A program made the translations under genes and the position numbers. The notes beneath the pieces are model-generated. The model was not told the origin of the DNA. It made no database searches and saw nothing but the letters and a program-made list of their open reading frames with translations. A stretch of DNA of 64,000 nt from Acidobacteriota bacterium (lineage in GTDB: Bacteria > Actinomycetota > Acidimicrobiia > Spongiisociales > UBA5794), in the NCBI GenBank assembly GCA_022562055.1, contig JADFQA010000003.1, forward strand, positions 46,212 through 110,211, in the 5' to 3' direction. This document shows positions 43,734 to 52,733 of the stretch, in pieces. Within the stretch, counting starts at the first letter, position 1; each line of letters opens with the position of its first letter.

Positions 43734-45074
43734 ATGTTTGAGAACCTCACCAGCCGTTTCGGAGATGTGTTCACCGCGTTGCGGAGCAAGGGCAGACTGT
43801 CCGAATCCGACATTGATGCAACCTTGCGCCAGGTACGTCTGGCGCTGTTGGAAGCCGATGTAAACGTCGCAGTTGTCAAGACATTCCTGGCGCGCGTCAA
43901 GGTACGTGCATTAGGCAACGAGGTCGCCAAGAGTCTCACCCCCGGTCAGCAGATCATCAAGATCGTGCATGAAGAGCTGATTACGACCCTGGGTGGCGAG
44001 ACCGCTGAACTCCTTCGTCCGACGACTCCGCCGCTGGTCATCCTCATGGTTGGTCTGCAGGGATCGGGCAAAACTACTTCGGCCGCCAAACTCGCTGCCA
44101 TGCTCAAGTCAAAAGGTCGGCGCCCGCTCTTGGTTGCGGCCGATTTACAACGTCCCGCGGCAATAGACCAGCTTGAGATGCTCGGCAGGCAGTGCGGGGT
44201 TCCGGTGTTTGCCGATCGCAACGGGAAGCCCGCGCGGCTTGTCAAGGCAGCCCTGAAACAGGCCCGCGCCGACTCGAACAACGTTGTCATCATCGACACG
44301 GCAGGCAGATTGCAGATCGATACCGAGCTGATGAAAGAGCTCAACGCGGTGCATAAAGTCGCCCGGCCGCACGAGGTGCTGCTGGTCGTCGACGCTATGA
44401 CCGGCCAGGAAGCCGTCAACGTGGCGACCGGGTTTATGGAGTACACCGAACTCACCGGTCTCCTGCTTACGAAGATTGATGGTGACGCCCGCGGCGGTGC
44501 AGCGATTTCAGCCCGTGAAGTTACCGGTGTCCCGATCAAGTTCGTCGGTACCGGCGAGGGCATCAACGATCTGGACACGTTTCATCCGGACCGCATGGCG
44601 TCGCGGATTCTCGGGATGGGCGACGTCATGTCATTGATCGAGAAGGCCGAGGCCACGATCGACCCGGACACTGCTGATAGAACATTGAGGAAGCTCCGCA
44701 AGGGGTCGTTCGATCTTGAGGACTTCCTCGAGCAATTCCAGCAGCTCAAGAAAATGGGCCCGCTGCAATCGCTGGTTAGTATGTTGCCCGGCGCCGGGCA
44801 GGCGCTACGCGATGTTGAGATCGACGACAAGGATCTCAGCCGGGTCGAAGCGATTATCCGCTCGATGACGCCGGCCGAGCGGCACAACCCTAGAATTATC
44901 AACGGGAGCCGTAAACGCCGAATCGCACAGGGTTCGGGGACAAGACCTCAGGACGTCAACCGGCTCTTGAAACAGTTCTCAGAATCTCAAAAGATGATGA
45001 AGGCGCTCGTCAGCGGCAATAGCCCCATCCCGGGCTTGTCGCTGCCGGGTGGCCGTCGCGGAAACAAAAGGTAA
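43734..45074 (+). CDS. ffh: Signal recognition particle protein Ffh
   Basis: A 446-residue SRP GTPase that targets nascent membrane proteins to FtsY and the translocon. The N domain begins MFENLTSRFGDVFTALRSKG. The G domain has GLQGSGKTTSAAKLA, DTAGRLQIDTELM and TKIDGDARGGAA. The methionine-rich M domain (about 295-446) includes FLEQFQQLKKMGPL and ends GGRRGNKR. An in-frame TTG at 43689 is rejected because the N domain starts at 43734. rpsP follows after 6 bases. Confidence 0.96.
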   Translation: MFENLTSRFGDVFTALRSKGRLSESDIDATLRQVRLALLEADVNVAVVKTFLARVKVRALGNEVAKSLTPGQQIIKIVHEELITTLGGETAELLRPTTPPLVILMVGLQGSGKTTSAAKLAAMLKSKGRRPLLVAADLQRPAAIDQLEMLGRQCGVPVFADRNGKPARLVKAALKQARADSNNVVIIDTAGRLQIDTELMKELNAVHKVARPHEVLLVVDAMTGQEAVNVATGFMEYTELTGLLLTKIDGDARGGAAISAREVTGVPIKFVGTGEGINDLDTFHPDRMASRILGMGDVMSLIEKAEATIDPDTADRTLRKLRKGSFDLEDFLEQFQQLKKMGPLQSLVSMLPGAGQALRDVEIDDKDLSRVEAIIRSMTPAERHNPRIINGSRKRRIAQGSGTRPQDVNRLLKQFSESQKMMKALVSGNSPIPGLSLPGGRRGNKR

Positions 45075-45080
45075 ACACAC

Positions 45081-45527
45081 ATGGCAGTAAAGATCCGTCT
45101 CACCCGCTTGGGTAAGAAAAAGCAGCCGGTCTACCGCGTCGTCGTAATGGATTCACGCAAAGCGCGCGATGGCAAGTACATCGAGCAGATCGGTCGTTAC
45201 GCACCGCTTGACAATCCGTCTTTGATAGAAATAGACAACGAGAAGGCCCTGAAGTGGCTCAAGGACGGAGCCCAGCCCACCGACCGGGTGCGCAAGCTTC
45301 TTGAGATTTCAGGCGCGTGGACCGAGTTCAGAATCGCGAGGGGCGATATACACACAGTCGACTCTGGTCCCGCATCCCAATCCAAGAACGAAGCTGAGCC
45401 GGAAGCCAAGGTGGAGACTGAGCCGGAACCGGCATCAGAGGAGCCTGCAGCTGCGACTGAAACCGCCGTTGAGACTGACACACCAGACACTGAAACCTCG
45501 GATGCCGAAAGCGAAGGTGACGCATGA
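45081..45527 (+). CDS. rpsP: 30S ribosomal protein bS16 with long acidic C-terminal tail
   Basis: A 148-residue protein. Residues 1-85 are a normal S16 ([20 protein letters not shown], then [15 protein letters not shown]). From about residue 98 comes a low-complexity Glu/Thr/Ala tail with repeated EPE/ETE units. Typical S16 is 80-90 residues; shorter extensions are common in actinobacteria. The tail should be disordered and negatively charged, which is unusual beside rRNA. The stop overlaps khpA as ATGA. Confidence 0.94.
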   Translation: MAVKIRLTRLGKKKQPVYRVVVMDSRKARDGKYIEQIGRYAPLDNPSLIEIDNEKALKWLKDGAQPTDRVRKLLEISGAWTEFRIARGDIHTVDSGPASQSKNEAEPEAKVETEPEPASEEPAAATETAVETDTPDTETSDAESEGDA

Positions 45528-45775
45528 CCGAAGGAAAAATCGTAGAGGCTGTGGTGAGCTACATCACAAAACAAATCGTGGACGATGCTGAAACCGTCGA
45601 GGTGGTAGTCGCCTCCGATGGACCAGACGCTGTCGTCGCCGAGGTCCGCACCGCCAAGTCGGACATGGGCCGAGTCATCGGACGTCGCGGCCGTGTAGCC
45701 AGGGCCATTCGGTCGGTCGCCCGTGCTGCCGGTGATGAAGAGGGTCTTGCAGTCCAGGTCGAGTTCCTCGACTGA
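45524..45775 (+). CDS. khpA: KH-domain RNA-binding protein KhpA (YlqC)
   Basis: An 83-residue single KH domain. [20 protein letters not shown] contains the GxxG RNA-binding loop. It sits between rpsP and rimM as in most actinobacteria and many Firmicutes. KhpA works with KhpB/Jag in RNA control elsewhere; no khpB is in the window. The ATG overlaps the rpsP stop. Confidence 0.93.
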   Translation: MTEGKIVEAVVSYITKQIVDDAETVEVVVASDGPDAVVAEVRTAKSDMGRVIGRRGRVARAIRSVARAAGDEEGLAVQVEFLD

Positions 45776-45785
45776 CGGGCAGTCG

Positions 45786-46328
45786 ATGTCCGACGAGCCA
45801 GCCTGGAGAAAGGTTGGGTACATCCAACGTGCCCACGGCATCCGGGGTGCTGTCACCATTGTATCAATCAGCGACGATCCAACGCGGTTCGTCGTAGGTG
45901 CCGTTCTGCGGACCGACGAAACGCCCCCACGAGAAATTGCGGTGGTGTCGTCGCGGCCCCACAAGAGTGGGTATCTCGTCACATTTGCAGAGTTTGACTC
46001 ACGCGACGCTGCCGAAGCCGCCAAGGGACTGTCGCTGTTCGTTCCGGCAACGGACCGCCGGACGTTGGACGAGGACGAATACTGGCCCGAGGATCTCGCC
46101 GGCCTGGTCGTTGTCACCGTGACCGGAGACGAAATTGGCGTCATTGAATCGGTCTTGGTCGGGACCGCCCAGGATCGTCTCCGTGTGCGGCTGCACAGCG
46201 GTGCACATGCGGAGATTCCATTTGTCTCAGCACTGGTTCCCGTCGTCGATCTTGCCGCTGGGAGAGTCGAAGTGGATCTTCCAGTCGGGTTGATCGGTGA
46301 CGGCGCAATCGTGGATCTACCGGACTAA
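45786..46328 (+). CDS. rimM: Ribosome maturation factor RimM
   Basis: A 180-residue 16S processing factor that binds uS19 in 30S assembly. The N-terminal barrel has VGYIQRAHGIRGAVTI. The PRC-barrel follows after the linker DEDEYWPEDLAGLVV and ends DLAAGRVEVDLPVGLI. The frame is open from 45723, overlapping khpA; the ATG at 45786 gives the expected N-terminus. The normal next gene, trmD, lies 6.4 kb downstream. Confidence 0.93.
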   Translation: MSDEPAWRKVGYIQRAHGIRGAVTIVSISDDPTRFVVGAVLRTDETPPREIAVVSSRPHKSGYLVTFAEFDSRDAAEAAKGLSLFVPATDRRTLDEDEYWPEDLAGLVVVTVTGDEIGVIESVLVGTAQDRLRVRLHSGAHAEIPFVSALVPVVDLAAGRVEVDLPVGLIGDGAIVDLPD

Positions 46329-46371
46329 CGGTGGACGCCCGATTGGGAATCGCTCCGTGGCCCAGGCCGAG

Positions 46372-47271
46372 TCAGTTGGCGTTGACCTGCAGCTCAACCG
46401 TGGAGTCCCCTCGCTTGAGGCGCAGTATCTGAGTCTCAAGAAGATCTTTGTCGATCGACGTCTCAAACCAATACCAGCCGCGATCTGCGTTGGCTTCTAT
46501 GTCGGTCTCCGGTGTGATGGTTGTCGTGTTGCTTGCGTAGGTGAGTTCGACCGGTTCTCCACCCCATGAGTATCCAGAAACCGTCAACCTTTGCCCGCTG
46601 CGGCTTGGAGCAACGAACACCACGAGGTCGTCGAAGACCGAAGGGTAAGCGAGATTCTCTGCACTGTTCGCCGGCCGGAGGTCGAGCACTGACCGGGCCG
46701 GCTCTGGCAGACCAAAGGCCCGCGCTTCGACGGGTCCGCTGAGGTGGATGTCCACAATGAGTGCGCCGTTTGCGAGGCGTACCACATACGCCCTCCTGAT
46801 CATGGCCGTGTCGACCAGTATGTCGTCGATCTGGGTCGTTTCGACCTCGGGCGAGAGCGCAACGCGAATGACGTTGAATTCACGCAACAACGAAACTGCT
46901 GTTTCGCCCATTATTGAAGCAGGGGCACCATCCGATGTGAGGAAATCGAGTACGAGCCGCTCGCAGTCTTCATAGGCCGCCCAGCGGATCGTCGAGAGAC
47001 GTTCGGCGTCGCCGACTGTAGCGCCGAACGTTGCAAGAATTTGGCTAGCTGAATATGCCGTTTCACCGATCGCACATGGCGCCTCGGTCGGCGGGGTTGT
47101 GGTTGGTGGCAGAGTCGAGGTGGTCGACGACGCCGGCGGCTCGGGGGTATGGGTGGTCGAGATAGGTGCAACCGTGTTAGGCGGCTCGACAGAGATTGTA
47201 GACCCAACGCCCGTGGCATCGCACGCGGTTAGTGCGAGTAAGAAAACCGAAATTCTGGCGAAATGTCTCAC
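46372..47271 (-). CDS. Lipoprotein with AMIN-like and Gmad2-like domains
   Basis: A 299-residue lipoprotein with lipobox ALTAC, a Pro/Thr-rich linker (about 25-65), and two beta domains. Residues about 135-205 look like an AMIN-like domain (VIRVALSPEV, YVVRLANGALIVDIHLSG). Residues about 220-295 resemble a Gmad2 immunoglobulin-like domain (VVFVAPSRSGQRLTVSGYSW). Both occur in cell-wall or spore-coat binding proteins. It is transcribed against the rimM-trmD genes around it. Function is not established. Confidence 0.75.
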   Translation of the reverse strand: MRHFARISVFLLALTACDATGVGSTISVEPPNTVAPISTTHTPEPPASSTTSTLPPTTTPPTEAPCAIGETAYSASQILATFGATVGDAERLSTIRWAAYEDCERLVLDFLTSDGAPASIMGETAVSLLREFNVIRVALSPEVETTQIDDILVDTAMIRRAYVVRLANGALIVDIHLSGPVEARAFGLPEPARSVLDLRPANSAENLAYPSVFDDLVVFVAPSRSGQRLTVSGYSWGGEPVELTYASNTTTITPETDIEANADRGWYWFETSIDKDLLETQILRLKRGDSTVELQVNAN

Positions 47272-47320
47272 GGCCGAAGCCTACCGCCGGTCGACCGTCA
47301 CGCCGCAGCATTGTCTGTGA

Positions 47321-47326
47321 TACCGT
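47321..47326 (+). promoter_or_regulatory. Putative -10 element of a leaderless transcript (cofG)
   Basis: TACCGT is followed by six bases and the ATG at 47333. No Shine-Dalgarno is present. Confidence 0.45.
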
Positions 47327-47332
47327 TCTGCG

Positions 47333-48481
47333 ATGCCGAAATTTCCCCGTCCCGATCGAGCGCTTGCGATCGACATTCTGAACGGTGTCGAGAGTGCAGA
47401 TCTGCTGCTTGCCGAGGCTCGCCGCCTCCGCGACGAGGGTTTCGGTCGGGTCATAACCTATTCGCGTAAGGTGTTCATCCCGCTCACGACGTTGTGCCAG
47501 GACGTGTGCACCTACTGCACCTTTGCCAAACCCCCGGGGGCCGGCGGCCAGTACCTTGAGCCCGAGGATGTCATCGCAATCGCTCGGGCCGGCCAATCAC
47601 ACGGTTGTACCGAGGCGTTGTTCACGCTCGGAGATCGGCCGGAGGCGAGGTGGCTGCAAGCGAAGGTCTGGCTGCAAGATCACGGTCACGAATCGACGCT
47701 TGAGTACGTCGCCCAAATGTGTGAGGCTGTCGTGTCGGAGACGTCGCTGTTCCCACATGCCAATCCTGGCCTGCTGAGTTTTGATGACTTCGTTGCACTG
47801 CGTCCTTCGAATCCCTCCATGGGGATGATGTTGGAAAATATCTCACCGCGTCTGATGGAACCGGGTATGCCTCACCACAACTGCCCGGACAAGGATCCCG
47901 TCTTGCGGGTGGCGACAATTTCGGCCGCGGGCGTTGCCAAGGTGCCCTTTACGACCGGGATCCTTGTAGGGATTGGGGAGAACAACGAGGAGATAGTCGA
48001 TTCTCTGTTCGCGCTGGCCGATCTGCAAGCCCGGCACGGGCATATCCAGGAGGTCATCATTCAGAACTTCCGTGCCAAGAACGACACGTTGATGCGGTTG
48101 GCCCCCGAACCTGACATCCCGTTTTTTGCACGAGTCGTGGCACTAGCGCGCTGGATCATGGGTCCAGAGATGAGCGTCCAAGTGCCGCCAAACCTCACTG
48201 AGGACTTTTCGGTCTACCTCGACGCCGGTATCAACGACTGGGGCGGGGTTTCTCCGCTGACGATTGACTGGGTGAACCCCGAGGCACCCTGGCCGCATGT
48301 AGAGAAACTCAGTGCAGTCACGTCGCGTGGTGGATTCGAGTTGCGGGCACGATTGCCGGTGTACCCACGGTATCAAAACGAAACGTGGGTTGACCGGGCA
48401 CTTCTTAACCGAGTCTTGGACGCGGCTGACGACGACGGACTCGTGGGCCGCAACTCACTGAGGGTAGGAGCATCCGCATGA
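47333..48481 (+). CDS. cofG: FO synthase subunit 1, CofG
   Basis: A 382-residue radical SAM enzyme. With CofH it makes the 5-deazaflavin chromophore FO of coenzyme F420 from tyrosine and a ribityl-uracil. The CxxxCxxC motif is C55, C59 and C62 in CQDVCTYCTF. Family stretches include ALFTLGDRPEARW, MMLENISPRLMEPGMPHHN and WGGVSPLTIDWVNPEAPWPH. It is complete and separate, whereas most actinobacteria fuse it to CofH as FbiC. The stop overlaps the cofH ATG by 4 bases. Confidence 0.93.
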   Translation: MPKFPRPDRALAIDILNGVESADLLLAEARRLRDEGFGRVITYSRKVFIPLTTLCQDVCTYCTFAKPPGAGGQYLEPEDVIAIARAGQSHGCTEALFTLGDRPEARWLQAKVWLQDHGHESTLEYVAQMCEAVVSETSLFPHANPGLLSFDDFVALRPSNPSMGMMLENISPRLMEPGMPHHNCPDKDPVLRVATISAAGVAKVPFTTGILVGIGENNEEIVDSLFALADLQARHGHIQEVIIQNFRAKNDTLMRLAPEPDIPFFARVVALARWIMGPEMSVQVPPNLTEDFSVYLDAGINDWGGVSPLTIDWVNPEAPWPHVEKLSAVTSRGGFELRARLPVYPRYQNETWVDRALLNRVLDAADDDGLVGRNSLRVGASA

Positions 48482-50409
48482 ACCGCTTCGTGACCGCTGT
48501 CCATTTGCGCCCCGCTGAGCAGGTCCATGTGCTTTGGGCCACCACCCGCAGACGTGAGGGCACGACTGTTGTTGAGGTTTCGGCGTTGGACGCGGCGTCG
48601 TGGACCGCAACCGTTGAGGCGAAGCTGGGGGCGGTGGCGACCAGTGTCGATGGTGTCGAACCGCTTGCCTGGGTTGTGGAACCGCAACAGGCGTTGTCTT
48701 TGGCGCAACAGGGCGTCCCTGGCTGGCGTATCACGGTGATCGACACTGGCATCCGTGCCGATGTGGTGGAGGCTGTGGCCCGTACTCAAGCAGCGTTTCT
48801 TCGCGGCGGGCGATCGCATGCGACCGAGCTGGCTCAGATCACGGCCCTCCCCGGTACGGTGGCCCGAGTTTCGGTGTTTGTCGATGACGTACACGAAGCA
48901 CTTGGCGCGGTTGGCTCGGGCGCAGAGGATCTTGTATTGCGCGGATGGACGTCCGCCATGGTTGGTGAGTTGCGTGATTCCTTGGGTGGGCGTCTTGTTG
49001 AGCGTGCGGTGTATCCGCCCGGCGTGTCGGTCGAGGATCTGCGTTCGCACCTCGACGCCGACAGGTTCGCGGCAGCACTTGAACTTGTTGATGCGAGCGG
49101 GGCTGCGAGACCGAAGGACGAGTGGGCTCCAGGAAAGAACATGGCTGCGCCAGTTCCAGAGCGGCGATTTTCCGCCCAGTGGGGTGATGAGGCGTGGAGG
49201 TCGGTGAGCGGCGAGTCGGCGTCCCGAGATCTCGCCGTGGACCTTGGTGGCATCCTTGATCGCGCCATCGAGGGCACCGCCCCGACCCAGACGGAAGTCG
49301 TCCGACTGTTCTCCGCGCGAGGCGATGAAGTTGATGCGATCGCCGGCGTAGCGGACGTCCTACGCAAGCGAGTGAACGGCGATGTTGTTACCTACGTTGT
49401 CAATCGAAACATCAACTACACGAACCAGTGTTACTTCAAGTGCGGGTTCTGCGCGTTTTCTAAAGGACCCCGGTCGCTAGAACTACGCGGCGACCCGTAT
49501 CTCATGACAATTCCGCAAGTGGTCGAACGCGCCGTCGAAGCACATCGCCGCGGAGCGACAGAAGTCTGCCTGCAAGGCGGCATACATCCAGACTTTACCG
49601 GAGACTTCTATATCGCTCTGCTCGAGTCGATCAAGGAACATATTCCTGAAATGCACTGCCACGGGTTCACGCCGCTGGAGGTGTGGCAAGGCGCCGACAC
49701 GCTCGGGGTGTCGGTGAAGGAATTCCTGCAGCGTTTGCGAAACGCTGGTCTAGGATCCCTTCCGGGCACGGCTGCGGAGATTCTCGACGACCGTATTCGC
49801 GAGTACTTGTGTCCCGACAAAATAAGGACGGGGCAGTGGGCAGAAGTCATGGTGACCGCCCACGGCCTTGGTTTGCGGTCCACCGCAACGATGATGTTTG
49901 GACACATCGACGACGCCGCGTCGTGGGCTGAGCACTTTGAGGTGCTCCGGACCATTCAGCGGTCGACCGGTGGGTTCACCGAGTTCGTCCCGCTGCCGTT
50001 TGTGCACATGGGTGCCCCGATCTACTTGCGAGGTAGGAGTCGACCCGGACCAACCTGGGATGAGACGGTTCTGGTGCACTCTGTTGCCCGGATTGCTTTT
50101 CACGGATTGATCGACAACATCCAAGCGTCGTGGGTGAAACTTGGGCTCGATGCCGGAGTTCGTCTGCTGTCAGCAGGTTGCAACGACCTCGGTGGAACAT
50201 TGATGGGCGAGACCATTTCGCATGCAGCAGGAGCAGCGCACGGGACCGAGATGGCTCCAGAGGACTTTGTGTCGGCGATTGAGGCGGCGGGGCGGACTCC
50301 GCGCCAACGCACGACGCTTTACGAGGAGTTCGTCAGCAGAGTTGGCTGGAGCAGTGGCTCGGCCGGCGGCCGCCGAAGCACCAGCGGCTCGATGTCCGAT
50401 TCGCCGTGA
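48478..50409 (+). CDS. cofH: FO synthase subunit 2, CofH, with an extra N-terminal domain
   Basis: A 643-residue protein. Residues from about 250 match the FbiC linker and CofH radical SAM domain. TYVVNRNINYTNQCYFKCGF holds the motif C318, C322, C325, followed by EVCLQGGIHPDFTGDFY and HGFTPLEVWQGADTLG. This half joins tyrosine-derived 4-hydroxybenzyl to the uracil. Residues 1-240 belong to no family I recognise. They alternate strand and helix (VSVFVDDVHEALGAVGSGAE), which may suggest a barrel or Rossmann-like fold. Typical CofH is about 370-480 residues. Confidence 0.9.
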   Translation: MNRFVTAVHLRPAEQVHVLWATTRRREGTTVVEVSALDAASWTATVEAKLGAVATSVDGVEPLAWVVEPQQALSLAQQGVPGWRITVIDTGIRADVVEAVARTQAAFLRGGRSHATELAQITALPGTVARVSVFVDDVHEALGAVGSGAEDLVLRGWTSAMVGELRDSLGGRLVERAVYPPGVSVEDLRSHLDADRFAAALELVDASGAARPKDEWAPGKNMAAPVPERRFSAQWGDEAWRSVSGESASRDLAVDLGGILDRAIEGTAPTQTEVVRLFSARGDEVDAIAGVADVLRKRVNGDVVTYVVNRNINYTNQCYFKCGFCAFSKGPRSLELRGDPYLMTIPQVVERAVEAHRRGATEVCLQGGIHPDFTGDFYIALLESIKEHIPEMHCHGFTPLEVWQGADTLGVSVKEFLQRLRNAGLGSLPGTAAEILDDRIREYLCPDKIRTGQWAEVMVTAHGLGLRSTATMMFGHIDDAASWAEHFEVLRTIQRSTGGFTEFVPLPFVHMGAPIYLRGRSRPGPTWDETVLVHSVARIAFHGLIDNIQASWVKLGLDAGVRLLSAGCNDLGGTLMGETISHAAGAAHGTEMAPEDFVSAIEAAGRTPRQRTTLYEEFVSRVGWSSGSAGGRRSTSGSMSDSP

Positions 50410-50415
50410 CTCGGT

Positions 50416-50421
50416 TAGTGT
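50416..50421 (+). promoter_or_regulatory. Putative -10 element of a leaderless transcript (NMO-like gene)
   Basis: TAGTGT is followed by seven bases and the GTG at 50429. It is the same hexamer as before ddl. Confidence 0.45.
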
Positions 50422-50428
50422 ACATGCC

Positions 50429-51898
50429 GTGATTGTCTCCCATCCTTCGATTATCCAAGGCGGCATGGGCGTAGCCGTGTCCAATTGGGTCCTTGCACGC
50501 GCAGTTGCCATTGAGGGTCAGATGGGAGTCGTGTCTGGGACCGCTCTTGATGTTGTTTTGGTGCGACGTCTCGAAATGGGCGACTCAGACGGATCGATGC
50601 GTCGCGGTCTTGCTGCGTTCCCGATCCCCGGTGTTGCGGATCGTGTTCTCGAAAAGTACTTCATCGAGGGTGGCAAAACCGCTACCGAGAGGTTCACCCA
50701 GAAGCCGCTAGTGTCCCACCGGCCATCCCAAGCGCTCACAGAACTGCTGGTAGTCGCCAACTTCGTTGAGGTGTGGCTCGCCAAGGAGGGGCACGACGGA
50801 GTTGTCGGCATCAATTTCTTGGAGAAGCTCCAGCCCCCCACTTTGGCGTCCATTTACGGCGCGATGCTTGCCGATGTGGACTATGTGCTGATGGGGGCCG
50901 GTATACCCCGATCGATCCCTGGCATTCTCGACAAGCTCTCGGTTGGTGAGACGGCCGAGCTGAGGCTCGACGTGAAGGGTGCACACAAAGACGACAACTT
51001 TGTGATGCGTTTCGATCCGACGGCTTTCAGCAGGGGCCGGATCATCGATCTAAAGCGACCAAAATTTCTTGCCATCATCACATCTGACGTCCTCGCCAAG
51101 ATGTTGGCGACGAAGGCAAATGGTTTTGTTGACGGGTTCATCGTCGAGATGCCCGTTGCCGGTGGACACAACGCACCGCCGCGCGGGAAGTTGCAACTTT
51201 CCGATGAGGGTGAGCCAATCTACGGTGACCGCGACGTACCCAAGCTAGAGAACATCGTGGCACTTGGGCGCCCCTTTTGGCTCGCCGGTGGCTTTGCGAC
51301 CGCGCAAGGGTTGCGCGACGCGCAGGCAGTTGGAGCCGTTGGTGTTCAGATCGGAACGGCGTTTGCTTATTGCGAAGAGTCGGGGTTCACCGAAGAGATC
51401 AAGATGGGGGTACTTGCGATGTCGCGTGCCGGTGAAGCCAAGGTCAAAACGGACCCTCGCGCCTCGCCAACCGGCTTCCCGTTCAAGGTCTTGCAAATCA
51501 AGGGCTCGCTTTCCGTCGAGTCTGTGTACCAAGAGCGCGAGCGGGTGTGCGACCTCGGCTATTTGCGTACTGCTTATCGACGAGAAAACGGCAAAATCGG
51601 GTGGCGCTGTCCCTCCGAACCGATTGACGACTATCTTGCCAAAGGGGGAAAGATGGAAGAAACGGTCGGGCGTAAGTGCGTCTGCAACGCGCTGTGCAGC
51701 GCGATCGGCATGCCGCAGATTCAGTTCAACGGCGCTGTTGAAGGGGATCTCGTGACGTCTGGTGACGACGTGGCGACGATCGCGAGATTCCTCCCGCAAG
51801 GCTCCGCCACCTACAGCGCCGTCCACGTCATCAACACCATTCTTGGTATTGCGGCACCCGCTATTGCTGAGAGCGAAGTAGCAGAATCAATCGTCTAG
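50429..51898 (+). CDS. Nitronate monooxygenase-like flavin oxidoreductase with Cys-rich C-terminus
   Basis: A 489-residue TIM-barrel flavoprotein of the 2-nitropropane dioxygenase/FabK/PfaD group. IIQGGMGVAVSNWVLARAV starts the barrel, FIVEMPVAGGHNAPPRG carries the catalytic-region His, and VGAVGVQIGTAFAYCEESG closes the FMN site. A further 130 residues follow, with CPSEP and GRKCVCNALCSAIG, possibly a metal site; standard enzymes end near 330-360 residues. The substrate is unknown. GTG at 50429 is chosen over an open frame running back into cofH. Confidence 0.83.
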   Translation: MIVSHPSIIQGGMGVAVSNWVLARAVAIEGQMGVVSGTALDVVLVRRLEMGDSDGSMRRGLAAFPIPGVADRVLEKYFIEGGKTATERFTQKPLVSHRPSQALTELLVVANFVEVWLAKEGHDGVVGINFLEKLQPPTLASIYGAMLADVDYVLMGAGIPRSIPGILDKLSVGETAELRLDVKGAHKDDNFVMRFDPTAFSRGRIIDLKRPKFLAIITSDVLAKMLATKANGFVDGFIVEMPVAGGHNAPPRGKLQLSDEGEPIYGDRDVPKLENIVALGRPFWLAGGFATAQGLRDAQAVGAVGVQIGTAFAYCEESGFTEEIKMGVLAMSRAGEAKVKTDPRASPTGFPFKVLQIKGSLSVESVYQERERVCDLGYLRTAYRRENGKIGWRCPSEPIDDYLAKGGKMEETVGRKCVCNALCSAIGMPQIQFNGAVEGDLVTSGDDVATIARFLPQGSATYSAVHVINTILGIAAPAIAESEVAESIV

Positions 51899-51901
51899 AG
51901 A

Positions 51902-52678
51902 TCAGTAGCCAAGCCGCGGCTGCTGTGGGGCTTTTTCCCGGAGTGTGACTGCGGTTCCGGTCATGGTGATTAGAAGCCGGTCGCCGAGAGGGGTGTACGT
52001 CATAGCGACGCCGATTACCGCGTGTGCGCCTCGATCAATGGCTTCCTCGGTGAGGCCGTCGATCCCGATTTGGCGGGCGCGTGCGAGGGTCTCGCCAAGG
52101 TTGGTGTACCCGGCAGGAGAGGCGTCGATTGCTACTTCGGCCGTCACGACGCCAAGGTAGGTATCGGTGTCCCACTGTGACAGGGTTTCTGTCGTGCTTA
52201 TCACTGGTCGCCACACTTGTTCGCCAGACGGCGAGGTGACCCACCCTTGAGCCGCGGTGCTCCACTGCGAGCCCCAGCGCCGGCCTAACCCGTAGTGAGC
52301 GGACGGCTCTTTAAGGACGTTGGTACGGCTCGTGGTCCGTAGATCGCGAATTGTCGCGTTTTCCACTGCCTCTGGCACATCCGCGGCGTCGCTGGGGGTC
52401 GAGACTGCCTGCGGCTGTTGGCTGATCGACTCGGTTACCACTGCTGACCGGGTTACCGCTGCTACCGGATCGTCACCCGTGAGATCAATGTGCTCAAGGG
52501 CGGTGGTTTGTGCGTCTGCGGTGGAAGTGGCGGGTCGTTGCCAGTTGTGTTCCATGGCTTCGTTCTCGTTCGATGTAGAGCGAAACACAGGACGGTCGTC
52601 TCCGAACGGGTCGACCGTATCACGTCGCGCCTGTTCGATTCCGGCGCCGTTGCGGATGGTGTCTTCGCTGTAGGCCAT
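51902..52678 (-). CDS. YbjQ-domain protein with long disordered N-terminus
   Basis: A 258-residue protein. Residues 1-165 are low in hydrophobics and rich in Thr, Ala, Ser and Asp, so probably disordered. The C-terminal about 75 residues are a YbjQ/UPF0145 domain ([20 protein letters not shown], then [20 protein letters not shown]), a pentamer-forming fold sometimes called heavy-metal-binding. AAGGG lies 5 bases before the ATG at 52678. The frame remains open to 52912 but overlaps trmD. Role unknown. Confidence 0.75.
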   Translation of the reverse strand: MAYSEDTIRNGAGIEQARRDTVDPFGDDRPVFRSTSNENEAMEHNWQRPATSTADAQTTALEHIDLTGDDPVAAVTRSAVVTESISQQPQAVSTPSDAADVPEAVENATIRDLRTTSRTNVLKEPSAHYGLGRRWGSQWSTAAQGWVTSPSGEQVWRPVISTTETLSQWDTDTYLGVVTAEVAIDASPAGYTNLGETLARARQIGIDGLTEEAIDRGAHAVIGVAMTYTPLGDRLLITMTGTAVTLREKAPQQPRLGY

Positions 52679-52721
52679 GCTGCCCTTTGTCTGGCGATTG
52701 CGTTCCCTTGACACCGCAGGA

Positions 52722-52727
52722 TACCCT
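52722..52727 (+). promoter_or_regulatory. Putative -10 element of a leaderless transcript (trmD)
   Basis: TACCCT is followed by six bases and the ATG at 52734. A private promoter would fit the separation of trmD from rimM. Confidence 0.5.
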
Positions 52728-52733
52728 TGCACC

